From positions 124,001 through 188,000 of the forward strand of contig NZ_BAABCJ010000002.1 in the NCBI RefSeq assembly GCF_039538765.1: 64,000 bases of DNA, read 5' to 3'. A program made the position numbers and the translations under genes. This document shows, in pieces, positions 17,284 through 25,046 of this stretch. Position 1 is the stretch's first letter. Each line of letters begins with the position of its first letter. The notes under the pieces are model-generated. The model did no database searches. It was given only the letters and a program-made list of their open reading frames with translations, and was not told the origin of the DNA. The stretch comes from Zhihengliuella alba. Its GTDB lineage: Bacteria > Actinomycetota > Actinomycetes > Actinomycetales > Micrococcaceae.

Positions 17284-18920
17284 GCGCCTCCGCCCTGGTC
17301 CAGGCCGCGCTCGGCGGCGCGGCGCCGCAGGCCGCCGTCCCGGAGGCAGCGGGCGCCGTCGCCGACGCCGACGCGGCCGTCGCGCTGGCCGCCGTCGTCC
17401 TGGTCACGGCGGCGACCGTCCTGATCGCCGTCCACGGGCTCCGGCTCTCCCGCACCACCAGCGACTTCTACGTGGCGTCCCGGACGGTGAAGCCGTGGTG
17501 GAACGCATCGGCGATCGGCGGAGAGTACCTCTCGGCGGCGAGCTTCCTCGGTGTGGCCGGCCTGATCGTGGTCTCCGGCGAGGAGGGGCTCTGGTTTCCG
17601 ATCGGCTACACGGCCGGGTACCTGATGCTCCTGCTCTTCGTCGCCGCTCCCCTGCGCCGCTCCGGCGCGTACACGCTGCCGGACTTCGCGCAGATGCGCC
17701 TCGGCGGCAGGCTGCCGCGGCTCGTGACCAGCGCCCTGGTGGTCGTCGTGGGCTGGCTCTACATCGTGCCCCAGCTGCACGGGGCGGCGCTGACGCTCGC
17801 GATCACGACGACGCTGCCGCGCTGGGTGGGCCCCGTCGCCGTCATCGGGATCGTGTGCCTCACCGTGCTGGCCGGCGGCATGCGCTCGATCACGTTCGTC
17901 CAGGCGTTCCAGTACTGGCTGAAACTCGCTGCCCTCGCGGTGCCGACGATCTTCCTGCTGCTGCACCTCGGGGCCACCGGCGAGTCGGTCACGGCCGGCG
18001 GGGCCGCGTTCGACCCGCTGCCTGCGGAGGCGACGGGCGCGTCGCCCCTCGGGGTCCCGTCCGGCGATCTGACCTTCTACCAGACCGTGTCGCTGATCCT
18101 GGCGCTGCTCTTCGGGACGCTGGGCCTGCCGCACGTGCTCGTCCGCTTCTACACGAACCCGGACGGCCCCAGCGCGCGGCGGACGACCACGATCGTGCTC
18201 GGGCTGCTGGCCCTGTTCTACCTGTTCCCGACCGCTCTCGGCGTGATCGGTCGCGCGCACCTGCCGGGCCTCGCCGGGAGCGAGCACGCGGACGCGACCG
18301 TTCTGCTGCTGCCCGGGGCGCTGGTCGGCGGAGTCGCCGGCGACCTGCTCACGGCCCTGGTGGCGGGCGGTGCCTTCGCCGCGTTCCTCTCGACGTCGTC
18401 GGGGCTGGTGGTCTCCCTGGCCGGGGTGATGAGCCAGGACCTCTTCCGCGGCACGGTGCGCGGCTTCCGGATCGCCACCGCCCTGGCGTGCGCGGTGCCG
18501 CTCGGCGTCGCTCTCCTGACGGGCACGGGGGGCCTCGCCGGGGCCATCGGCGCCGTGTTCGCGTTCACGGCGTCGACCATCTGCCCCCTGCTGCTGCTGG
18601 GCATCTGGTGGCGCGGGCTGACGGCCCGCGGCGCGGTCGCGGGCATGCTCTCCGGCGCGGTGTCCTGCGGCGGAGCGCTCCTGGCGGCGCAGCTCGTGCC
18701 CGCCGACTCCAGCGTGGCGGGCATCGCCGTCGTGCGGGTCCTCGAGCAGCCGGCGGCGATCACGGTGCCGCTGGCGTTCCTGGTGACGGTGCTGGTCTCG
18801 CGGGCCGCGGGCGCCCCGGTGGGGCGGCGCACCGGCCAGGTCATGGCGTGCCTGCACGCGCCGGAGGACGCGGACGGGCTCGCCGGGGTGCCGGAGGAGA
18901 TCAGTCGATGGAGGCCATGA
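17280..18920 (+). CDS. Monocarboxylate/cation symporter, sodium:solute symporter family (second copy)
   Basis: The 546-residue protein is a paralogue of the ActP-like protein at 12819-14450. It has the same landmarks: TTSDFYVASRTVKPWWN, then IGGEYLSAASFLG, and later TLGLPHVLVRFYTNPDGPSAR, with about thirteen helices. It is the fourth gene of a chain joined by three stop/start overlaps (kinase, regulator, small membrane protein, symporter). The family includes corynebacterial MctC, which carries acetate, propionate and pyruvate; linkage to a LytS-type kinase favours pyruvate or a similar acid. The last 20 bases overlap the convergent DivIVA-type gene. Confidence 0.88.
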   Translation: MSASALVQAALGGAAPQAAVPEAAGAVADADAAVALAAVVLVTAATVLIAVHGLRLSRTTSDFYVASRTVKPWWNASAIGGEYLSAASFLGVAGLIVVSGEEGLWFPIGYTAGYLMLLLFVAAPLRRSGAYTLPDFAQMRLGGRLPRLVTSALVVVVGWLYIVPQLHGAALTLAITTTLPRWVGPVAVIGIVCLTVLAGGMRSITFVQAFQYWLKLAALAVPTIFLLLHLGATGESVTAGGAAFDPLPAEATGASPLGVPSGDLTFYQTVSLILALLFGTLGLPHVLVRFYTNPDGPSARRTTTIVLGLLALFYLFPTALGVIGRAHLPGLAGSEHADATVLLLPGALVGGVAGDLLTALVAGGAFAAFLSTSSGLVVSLAGVMSQDLFRGTVRGFRIATALACAVPLGVALLTGTGGLAGAIGAVFAFTASTICPLLLLGIWWRGLTARGAVAGMLSGAVSCGGALLAAQLVPADSSVAGIAVVRVLEQPAAITVPLAFLVTVLVSRAAGAPVGRRTGQVMACLHAPEDADGLAGVPEEISRWRP

Positions 18921-19485
18921 GCTCGACCACGCGGTCGAGGAAGGCGTCCACCTGGCTCTCCTCGTAGCCCTCCTGGCCGCGGGCCTGGCGGAACGTGGCG
19001 CGCCGGATGGTGTCCACGCTCATCGGGACGTCCCGCTCGAAGTACTCGAGCAGCTTGTCGCAGAGCCCGTCGACGTCCTCCACGTTGTAGCTCGGGGCGT
19101 TGCGGCGGCTCGGGCGGCGGAAGCGCTCCCCGGGCTCGCGGTGCAGGCGTCCGCGGAGAATCGTCGAGAGCCGGCCGACCTGCTGGAGCCAGGCCTCCTC
19201 GCCCTCGGCCTCGATGAGCGCCTCCCGCTCGCGCTTGGCGAAGACGTCCTCGAGCCGGTCCAGCGCGGCGTCCACCGGGCGGGCCTCGTAGCCGCCCTTC
19301 TCCGGGTCGAACGAGACCCGGCGCACCAGGTGGCTGGTCACGATCTCGTCGTCGGAGCCGGTCCCGTTGAAGGTGGCACGGGCGCGGGCGAGGAACTCGT
19401 CGACCTGCTCGATGCTGTATCCGTACTCCGTGGGTTCCACCGTGCTGAACGGTAGTCCGGGCTGACGCGTCTCTGACTGGCTCAC
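18901..19485 (-). CDS. DivIVA-domain repeat protein
   Basis: The 194-residue soluble protein contains four copies of the short DivIVA-type motif (aromatic-x4-5-VD-x-hydrophobic-x3), at about residues 21-40 (GYSIEQVDEFLARA), 65-84 (GGYEARPVDAALDRL), 132-150 (SYNVEDVDGLCDKL) and 172-192 (EGYEESQVDAFLDRV). Copies one/two and three/four look like an internal duplication, each pair joined by a RRVSF/RRATF segment. There is no long coiled coil as in Wag31, so it is probably a small partner of the polar or septal machinery, function unknown. GTG start at 19485 with AGAGGA. It sits beside cdsA but is separated by a 126-bp gap. Confidence 0.85.
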   Translation of the reverse strand: MSQSETRQPGLPFSTVEPTEYGYSIEQVDEFLARARATFNGTGSDDEIVTSHLVRRVSFDPEKGGYEARPVDAALDRLEDVFAKREREALIEAEGEEAWLQQVGRLSTILRGRLHREPGERFRRPSRRNAPSYNVEDVDGLCDKLLEYFERDVPMSVDTIRRATFRQARGQEGYEESQVDAFLDRVVELMASID

Positions 19486-19570
19486 GAATAGTCCTCTAGC
19501 TCCGGCGGTGCCGGGTCCACTGGTTGAAGGTTGGTCGTTGGGGTGCCGGAAGAGTCCCGGAACCTTCCTG

Positions 19571-19579
19571 AATATAGTA
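19571..19579 (-). promoter_or_regulatory. -10 region of the DivIVA-repeat gene
   Basis: On the minus strand TACTATATT gives two overlapping -10 boxes (TACTAT, TATATT) about 90 bases before the GTG start. No clear -35 box is seen. Confidence 0.35.
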
Positions 19580-19611
19580 CCGATCCGTGCCGGCGCCGGG
19601 CCGGACGGCCG

Positions 19612-20484
19612 CTAGGCGCCCAGCGGGCCGAGGAGCACGGCCATGATGTAGGCGGCCGGCGCGGCGAACACGATCGAGTCGAGCCGGTCCATGACGCCGC
19701 CGTGGCCGGGGAGGAGGTTGCTCATGTCCTTGATCTGCAGCTCGCGCTTGACCATCGACTCGGAGAGGTCGCCGGCGGTCGCGGCGGCGACCGTGGCGAC
19801 GGCGAGCGGGATGCCCATCCACCACTGCAGGTCCAGGAGCAGCACCGCCGCGGCGATCGCGACCGCCGAGGCGCCGACCACCGAGCCGGCGAACCCCTCC
19901 CAGGACTTCTTGGGGCTGATCTTCGGCGCCATGGGGTGCTTGCCGAGGAAGACGCCGACCAGGTAGCCGAAGGTGTCGTTAGCGACCGTCAGCAGCAGCA
20001 TGGTGGCCACCATGAATGGGCCGTTCTCCAGTCCGAAGAGCAGCACCGCGAAGCTCATCAGCAGCGGCACCCAGAGCAGGATGCCCACCGAGGACATGAT
20101 CGTGCGCGCGAGGTCCCGCCCGCCGTCGATCAGCGTCCAGAGGGCGGCCAGCAGCAGCGAGGCCGTCAGCGCGAACCCGAGGGCCTCGGGCCCGCCGTAG
20201 TACGCCGCGAAGGGCATCGCGACCGCGCCGACCGCGAGGGGCACGAGCGGGACGTCGACGTCCGCGACCCCGAAGGCGCGCGCCACCTCCCAGCAGCCGA
20301 TGCCGCCGAAGACCGCAACGGTGATGACGAACGCGAGGGGGAACAGCAGCAGCCCAAGCAGAACCACCGCCAGCAGGACCAGTCCGACGGCGATCGCCGC
20401 CGGGAGGTCCCGTCCTGCCCGGGAGGGTTTCGCTTGGGCCGCGCGCCGTGCGCGCCTGGTTGCCGGCTCCGCAGGCGTCGTCAT
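19612..20484 (-). CDS. cdsA: Phosphatidate cytidylyltransferase
   Basis: The 290-residue membrane enzyme makes CDP-diacylglycerol from phosphatidic acid and CTP, the precursor for all major phospholipids. The C-terminal family signature is present: GKHPMAPKISPKKSWEGFAG, then GDLSESMVKRELQIKDMSNL and PGHGGVMDRLDS. The N-terminus is basic (about 30 residues) before about eight helices. The ATG at 20484 shares one base with the frr stop (TGATG), so the two genes are coupled. A CDP-alcohol phosphatidyltransferase that would use its product is at 28738-29379. Confidence 0.95.
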   Translation of the reverse strand: MTTPAEPATRRARRAAQAKPSRAGRDLPAAIAVGLVLLAVVLLGLLLFPLAFVITVAVFGGIGCWEVARAFGVADVDVPLVPLAVGAVAMPFAAYYGGPEALGFALTASLLLAALWTLIDGGRDLARTIMSSVGILLWVPLLMSFAVLLFGLENGPFMVATMLLLTVANDTFGYLVGVFLGKHPMAPKISPKKSWEGFAGSVVGASAVAIAAAVLLLDLQWWMGIPLAVATVAAATAGDLSESMVKRELQIKDMSNLLPGHGGVMDRLDSIVFAAPAAYIMAVLLGPLGA

Positions 20485-21041
20485 CAGACGTCCAGCAGCT
20501 CGGTTTCCTTGCGCTTGAGCAGATCGTCGATGAGCTCGACGTGCTTCTTGGTCAGCGCATCGAGCTCCTTCTCGCCGCGGGCGCCGTCGTCCTCGCCGAC
20601 CTCGCCGTCCTTGACGAGCTTGTCGATGGCGTCCTTGGTCTTGCGGCGGTGGTTGCGCAGGGCGACCTTGGCGTCCTCGCCCTTGCCGCGGACCACCTTC
20701 ACGTACTCCTTGCGGCGCTCCATGGTGAGCTCGGGCAGGACCACGCGGATCGACTTGCCGTCGTTGGACGGGTTCGCGCCGATCTCGGAGTCGGAGAGCG
20801 CCTTCTCGATCTCGCGCAGCGCGGAGACGTCATAGGGCGTGATCAGGATGGTGCGCGCGTCGGTGACCTGGAAGGACGCGAGCTGCTGCAGCGGCGTCAT
20901 GGAGCCGTAGTAGTCGACCATGACCTTCGCGTAGAGTCCGGGGTTGGCCCGGCCGGTGCGGATGGTGGCGAAGTCCTCCTTGGCGGCCTCCACCGTCCGA
21001 TCCATCTTCTCGCCGGCGTCGTTGAGCGCTTCGTCGATCAC
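20484..21041 (-). CDS. frr: Ribosome recycling factor
   Basis: The 185-residue protein, the standard length, splits the post-termination ribosome together with EF-G. Conserved segments are KEDFATIRTGRANPGLYAKV, YYGSMTPLQQLASF and RILITPYD-like RTILITPYD, then LTMERRKEYVKVVRGKGEDA. I place the start at GTG 21041 because the protein then begins VIDEALNDAGEKM, exactly like other family members, and AAGGAG is seven bases upstream; an ATG further out would add 12 residues with no ribosome site. It is between pyrH and cdsA. Confidence 0.96.
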   Translation of the reverse strand: MIDEALNDAGEKMDRTVEAAKEDFATIRTGRANPGLYAKVMVDYYGSMTPLQQLASFQVTDARTILITPYDVSALREIEKALSDSEIGANPSNDGKSIRVVLPELTMERRKEYVKVVRGKGEDAKVALRNHRRKTKDAIDKLVKDGEVGEDDGARGEKELDALTKKHVELIDDLLKRKETELLDV

Positions 21042-21061
21042 GTCGTTACTCCTTCTGCTCG

Positions 21062-21099
21062 CGTGCCCGCAGGGCACGGAAATGTGCGGGTGAACCCGC
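21062..21099 (-). other. Two small hairpins in the pyrH-frr gap
   Basis: On the minus strand ACCCGC/GCGGGT type (21099-21086, two-base loop) is followed by CGTGCCC-TGC-GGGCACG (21078-21062). A TAGGAT -10-like box (21110-21105) lies just before them. They may be a weak terminator for pyrH or the leader of frr. Confidence 0.4.
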
Positions 21100-21122
21100 T
21101 TGTCATCCTATGCCAGAACGCC

Positions 21123-21878
21123 CTAGACGGTGACGCGCGTGCCCAGCGGTTCGCCGAGAATGGCCCGCGTGACATTGCCTTCGCCCTCCATGCCGAAGAC
21201 GCGCATCTCGAGCCCGTTGTCCTTGCACATCGTCATGGCGGTCTGGTCCATCACCCGGATGTTGTTCAGCAGCGCCTCGTCGTACGTGAGGGTCTCGTAC
21301 ATGACGGCGTCCGGGTCCTTCTTCGGGTCGGCGCTGTAGACGCCGTCGACCCCGCTCTTGGCCATGAGGACCTCGTCGGCGCGGACCTCGAGGGCGCGCT
21401 GGGCGGCGACCGTGTCGGTCGAGAAGTAGGGCAGACCGGCGCCGGCGCCGAAGATGACCACGCGGTCCTTCTCCATGTGCCGGATGGCGCGGCGGGGGAT
21501 GTAGGCCTCGGCGACCTGGGCCATCGAGATCGCGGACTGCACGCGCGTCTCGACGCCGGCCTGCTCGAGGAAGTCCTGGAGGGCCAGGCAGTTCATGACG
21601 GTGCCGAGCATGCCCATGTAGTCGGCGCGCGAGCGGTCCATCCCGGACTGGGAGAGCTCGGCGCCCCGGAAGAAGTTGCCGCCCCCGACCACGATCGCGG
21701 TCTCGACCTTGCCGACTGTGGCGGCGATCTGCTCGGCCATGGCCTGCACCGTCACGGGGTCGACGCCGAGCTTGCCGCCGCCGAAGACCTCCCCGGAGAG
21801 CTTCAACAGGACGCGGCGGCGCCTGCCGCCCGACGTCCCGGCCTCGTTCGCGTCCTGGTTCTGCTCGAAGCTGTCCAT
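21123..21878 (-). CDS. pyrH: UMP kinase
   Basis: The 251-residue cytoplasmic hexameric enzyme makes UDP from UMP and ATP. The phosphate-binding start RRVLLKLSGEVFGGG, the segment VVGGGNFFRG, the base-binding GAGAGLPYFSTDTVAAQRA, and AKSGVDGVYSADPKKDP are all family hallmarks. An extra N-terminus of about 20 residues (MDSFEQNQDANEAG) precedes the core, as in other actinobacteria. ATG at 21878 with AAGGAGGG. A possible own promoter is the TAGACT box (21941-21936), 58 bases upstream, after the terminator-like hairpin behind tsf. Confidence 0.96.
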   Translation of the reverse strand: MDSFEQNQDANEAGTSGGRRRRVLLKLSGEVFGGGKLGVDPVTVQAMAEQIAATVGKVETAIVVGGGNFFRGAELSQSGMDRSRADYMGMLGTVMNCLALQDFLEQAGVETRVQSAISMAQVAEAYIPRRAIRHMEKDRVVIFGAGAGLPYFSTDTVAAQRALEVRADEVLMAKSGVDGVYSADPKKDPDAVMYETLTYDEALLNNIRVMDQTAMTMCKDNGLEMRVFGMEGEGNVTRAILGEPLGTRVTV

Positions 21879-21986
21879 CTGGCCCTCCTTCGTGCGCCGC
21901 CGGATCGGGGCGCCGCGCCGTCGTCTTCTGATTTCAGTCTATGGCCCCTGGGGGCGGCACCCGGCGAGCGGGTGCGGGCAGGGAAA

Positions 21987-22015
21987 GGGGGTGACCACCT
22001 GTGGTGGCCACCCCC
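21987..22015 (-). terminator. Terminator hairpin after tsf
   Basis: A 13-bp stem with one mismatch and a TGT loop (GGGGGTGACCACC and its partner) lies 38 bases past the tsf stop. It separates rpsB-tsf from pyrH-frr-cdsA. Confidence 0.75.
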
Positions 22016-22052
22016 TGACGCCTGGTCGCGGGCGGTATGCCGCCGCGCGGGA

Positions 22053-22892
22053 TCAGGCTCCGACGCGGAAGCGCGCGAAGGCCGTGGCGTTGACGCCGGC
22101 CTCCTCGAGCACCTTGCCGACCGACTTCTTGGCGTCCTTGGCGAAGGACTGGTCGAGCAGGGCGACCTCCTTGAAGTAGCCCGTCAGACGGCCTTCGACG
22201 ATCTTGGTCAGCGCGGCCTCGGGCTTGCCCTCCGCGCGGGCGGTCTCGTCGGCGACGCGGCGCTCGTTCTCGACCGTCTCGGCCGGGACCTCGTCGCGGC
22301 TCAGGTAGGTCGGGGCCATGGCGGCGGTGTGCACGGCGACGTCGTGCGCCACGGTCGTGGCGGCCTCGCCGGAGCCGTCGACCGCCAGCAGAACGCCGAC
22401 CTGGGCCGGGAGGTCCTTGGAGGTCTTGTGCAGGTAGGCGTCCACCGTGGCGCCCTCGATGCGCGCGACGCGGCGGACGACGACCTTCTCGCCCAGCGTT
22501 GCGGCTTCCTCGGTGACGTAGTCGGCGAGGGACTTGCCCTCGACGTCGGTGGCCAGCAGGCTCTCGGCGTCGGCTGCGCCGGAGGCGACGGCCGTCTCGA
22601 GGACCTTGTCGGCCAGCGCGATGAACTTGTCGGACTTGGCGACGAAGTCGGTCTCGCAGTTGATCTCGACCATGACGCCGACGGTGCCGTCGACGACCTT
22701 CGCGGCGACCAGGCCCTCGGCGGCCGAGCGGCCCTCGCGCTTGGTGGCGCCCTTCAGGCCCTTGACGCGGATGATCTCCATCGCCTTGTCGGCATCCCCG
22801 TTGGCCTCGTCCAGAGCCTTCTTGACGTCCATCATGCCGGCGCCCGTGCGCTCGCGCAGGGCCTTGATGTCAGCGGCGGTGTAGTTTGCCAT
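22053..22892 (-). CDS. tsf: Translation elongation factor Ts
   Basis: The 279-residue factor exchanges GDP for GTP on EF-Tu. The N-terminal UBA-like part is canonical (MANYTAADIKALRERTGAG, MMDVKKALDEANGD), followed by EINCETDFVAKSDKF and the C-terminal LLDQSFAKDAKKSVGKVL. I start at ATG 22892 (MANYTAAD); the ATG four codons earlier is less conserved. It follows rpsB after a gap with a strong hairpin, as in many bacteria where the pair is partly attenuated. Confidence 0.97.
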   Translation of the reverse strand: MANYTAADIKALRERTGAGMMDVKKALDEANGDADKAMEIIRVKGLKGATKREGRSAAEGLVAAKVVDGTVGVMVEINCETDFVAKSDKFIALADKVLETAVASGAADAESLLATDVEGKSLADYVTEEAATLGEKVVVRRVARIEGATVDAYLHKTSKDLPAQVGVLLAVDGSGEAATTVAHDVAVHTAAMAPTYLSRDEVPAETVENERRVADETARAEGKPEAALTKIVEGRLTGYFKEVALLDQSFAKDAKKSVGKVLEEAGVNATAFARFRVGA

Positions 22893-22963
22893 GTGCAACC
22901 CCAATTCGTTGTGGTTAGTCGAAGTGTGTCCGGGCTGGATCCGGTGGGATCCGGCCAGTGTGC

Positions 22964-22995
22964 AGAGCCGGCGGGCCCGTGGGCCCGCCGGCTCT
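22964..22995 (-). terminator. Strong hairpin between rpsB and tsf
   Basis: A perfect 15-bp stem (AGAGCCGGCGGGCCC with its complement) and a two-base loop starts 11 bases after the rpsB stop. Probably a partial terminator that lets some transcription reach tsf. Confidence 0.75.
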
Positions 22996-23006
22996 GACAG
23001 CGATGC

Positions 23007-23861
23007 TTACTTGGCGTCCTCGGCGGGAGCCTCGGAAGCGGGGGTCTCGGCAGCTTCGGCGGCGGGGGCCTCGACGGCCTCCTCTGCCGGCTTCTCCGCA
23101 CCTTCGAGGAGCTCGCGCTCCCACTCGGCCATCGGCTCGGCCGCGGCCTCGGTGTTGCCGGCGGCCTTGTTGTTGCGGGCGATGAGGCCCTCGGCAACGG
23201 CGTCGGCGATCACGCGGGTCAGCAGGTTGACGGAGCGGATGGCGTCGTCGTTGCCCGGGATCGGGTAGGCGACTTCATCCGGATCGCAGTTGGTGTCGAG
23301 GATGGCGACCACCGGGATGCCCAGCTTCTTCGCCTCGTCGACGGCCAGGTGCTCCTTCTTGGTGTCGACCACCCAGAGCAGCGACGGCGTCTTCGTGAGG
23401 TTGCGGATGCCGCCCAGGTTGGACTGCAGCTTGGTGAGCTCACGGCTCAGGAGCAGGAGCTCCTTCTTCGTGTGACCCGAGCCCGCGACGTCGTCGAAGT
23501 TGATCTCCTCGAGCTCCTTCATGCGCTGGACGCGCTTGGAGACGGTCGAGAAGTTGGTCAGCATGCCGCCGAGCCAACGGTGGTTGACGTACGGCTGGTT
23601 GACGCGGTTCGCCTGCTCGGCGATCGCTTCCTGTGCCTGCTTCTTGGTGCCGACGAACAGGACGGTGCCGCCGTGGGCCACGGTCTGCTTCACGGTCTCG
23701 TAGGCGCGGTCGATGTAGGACAGCGACTGCTGGAGATCGATGATGTAGATGCCGTTGCGCTCGGTGAAGATGAAGCGCTTCATCTTCGGGTTCCAGCGAC
23801 GGGTCTGGTGGCCAAAGTGAACGCCGCTGTCGAGCAGCTGGCGCATGGTAACGACTGGCAT
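23007..23861 (-). CDS. rpsB: 30S ribosomal protein S2
   Basis: The 284-residue protein binds the small subunit late and is needed for S1-like functions. Typical segments are MRQLLDSGVHFGHQTRRWNPKM, split here as MRQLLDSGVHFGHQT and RWNPKMKRFIF, then YVNHRWLGGMLTNF and IPVVAILDTNCDPDEV. From about residue 240 the protein ends in an Ala/Glu/Pro-rich tail, a common actinobacterial addition. ATG at 23861 has GGAGT upstream. First gene of the rpsB-tsf unit with a long untranslated region in front. Confidence 0.97.
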   Translation of the reverse strand: MPVVTMRQLLDSGVHFGHQTRRWNPKMKRFIFTERNGIYIIDLQQSLSYIDRAYETVKQTVAHGGTVLFVGTKKQAQEAIAEQANRVNQPYVNHRWLGGMLTNFSTVSKRVQRMKELEEINFDDVAGSGHTKKELLLLSRELTKLQSNLGGIRNLTKTPSLLWVVDTKKEHLAVDEAKKLGIPVVAILDTNCDPDEVAYPIPGNDDAIRSVNLLTRVIADAVAEGLIARNNKAAGNTEAAAEPMAEWERELLEGAEKPAEEAVEAPAAEAAETPASEAPAEDAK

Positions 23862-24473
23862 GTCGTCACTCCTTCCGGCAGTGGCGGACCGGCCTGGTGG
23901 CCGCGGTAACTGCCCTCGTTGATTTCGGTTGATAGTTGGCGCCGTCCCGGGGTGTCCGGGCTGACACGCTCCTGGCGAGAGGCCGCCGGGTGGTCCGCCG
24001 CGGCCGACCGGACGAGTCCGGACCGTTGGCCGCGCCGCCCGTCGCCTTGCGGTGACGGGTGCCTCTCACGCGAAGTCAGTTGCGCTTCCCCTCCCGGTCC
24101 GCGGCACACGTTTCCCGGAGACGGGACGACGGGTGGTGGCGGGCCGTTGCACCGCGGACCCGAGCGGCCTCCGCGGACGGAGTGACGGTGCGGGCGCGTG
24201 GCATCGAAGCAGACACAACTGCGAGACCAGTGTACTACAGCGCGGGCATCGCTCCGCCTCGTCGGGACCGCTGCCCGCCCGGCCGCAAGGCGCTCCCCTG
24301 CCGCCCGGCGGGCCCAGGCTCGGGCTCACCCTCGCGGCCGGTGCTCCGCGATTCCGGTCCCGCACGCCACGCCCCCTCCACTCCGCCTCCACAGCCGCTC
24401 GCGCACCGCCCGGATGCGCACACCCCGGTCCGTCACGGCATCCATCCCCGCGCCGACCGGGGAGGCTGGCCCC
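23862..24473. other. 612-bp gap: rpsB leader/promoter and upstream region of the M23 gene
   Basis: Open frames here are antisense shadows without ribosome sites. On the minus strand TACACT (24234-24229) is the best -10 box and would give rpsB a leader of about 360 bases; no good -35 box is seen. The leader contains several GC-rich stems, for example near 23890-23905. I recognise no known ribosomal-protein leader motif, but autoregulation by S2 in this region is plausible. Confidence 0.35.
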
Positions 24474-25031
24474 ATGCCGACCCGCCTTCTCGCCCTCGCC
24501 GCCGCCGTTGTCCTTCTCGCGCCCACCGCCGCGGACACCGGGCCCGCCCCGCCGCGCCCGCCCCAGTCGGCCGCCTTCCACGCGGCATCCCCTCAGCAGG
24601 CCCCGGTCCGGCCCGGGGCCTGGGACTGGCCGCTGGGGAGCCCCGCGGCGCCCCCGGTGGTCGCGGCCCCGTTCGATGCACCGGAGACCCGCTGGGGAGC
24701 CGGGCACCGCGGGGCCGATCTGGTCGCCGAGGCCGGTCAGGCGGTCCATGCTCCCGCGGCGGGGACCGTGGCCTTCGTGGGCGTCGTCGTGGACCGGCCG
24801 GTCCTCACCATCGACCACGGCGGAGGGTTGCTGACAAGCTTCGAGCCGCTGGCGAGCGACCTCGCCGTCGGCGCCCGGGTCGAGGCGGGGCAGGCGGTCG
24901 GCACGATCGCGGACGGCGGCCACTGCGGCGGCTCATGCCTGCACTGGGGCCTCCGGGTGGACGGGGTGTACACCGACCCGCTGCCGACGGTGCGGGACCT
25001 GCGCCCGTCGATCCTGCTGCCCGTGCCCTGA
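24474..25031 (+). CDS. M23-family metallopeptidase (cell-wall hydrolase)
   Basis: The 185-residue secreted protein has a signal peptide (residues 1-20, TRLLALAAAVVLLAPTAA) and an M23 peptidase domain. The zinc-binding segment is GAGHRGADLVAEAGQAVHAP and the C-terminal motif is CLHWGLRVDGVYTDPL. The domain is short but complete, with AAGTVAFVGVV and GHCGGSCLHWG-type ends. ATG at 24474 has GGGGAGG eight bases upstream; earlier frame is unsupported. Such a gene divergent from rpsB is usual in actinobacteria. It probably cuts peptidoglycan cross-links, or has lost activity and acts as a regulator. Confidence 0.88.
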   Translation: MPTRLLALAAAVVLLAPTAADTGPAPPRPPQSAAFHAASPQQAPVRPGAWDWPLGSPAAPPVVAAPFDAPETRWGAGHRGADLVAEAGQAVHAPAAGTVAFVGVVVDRPVLTIDHGGGLLTSFEPLASDLAVGARVEAGQAVGTIADGGHCGGSCLHWGLRVDGVYTDPLPTVRDLRPSILLPVP

Positions 25032-25046
25032 GGCCGGCTGGAGGGC

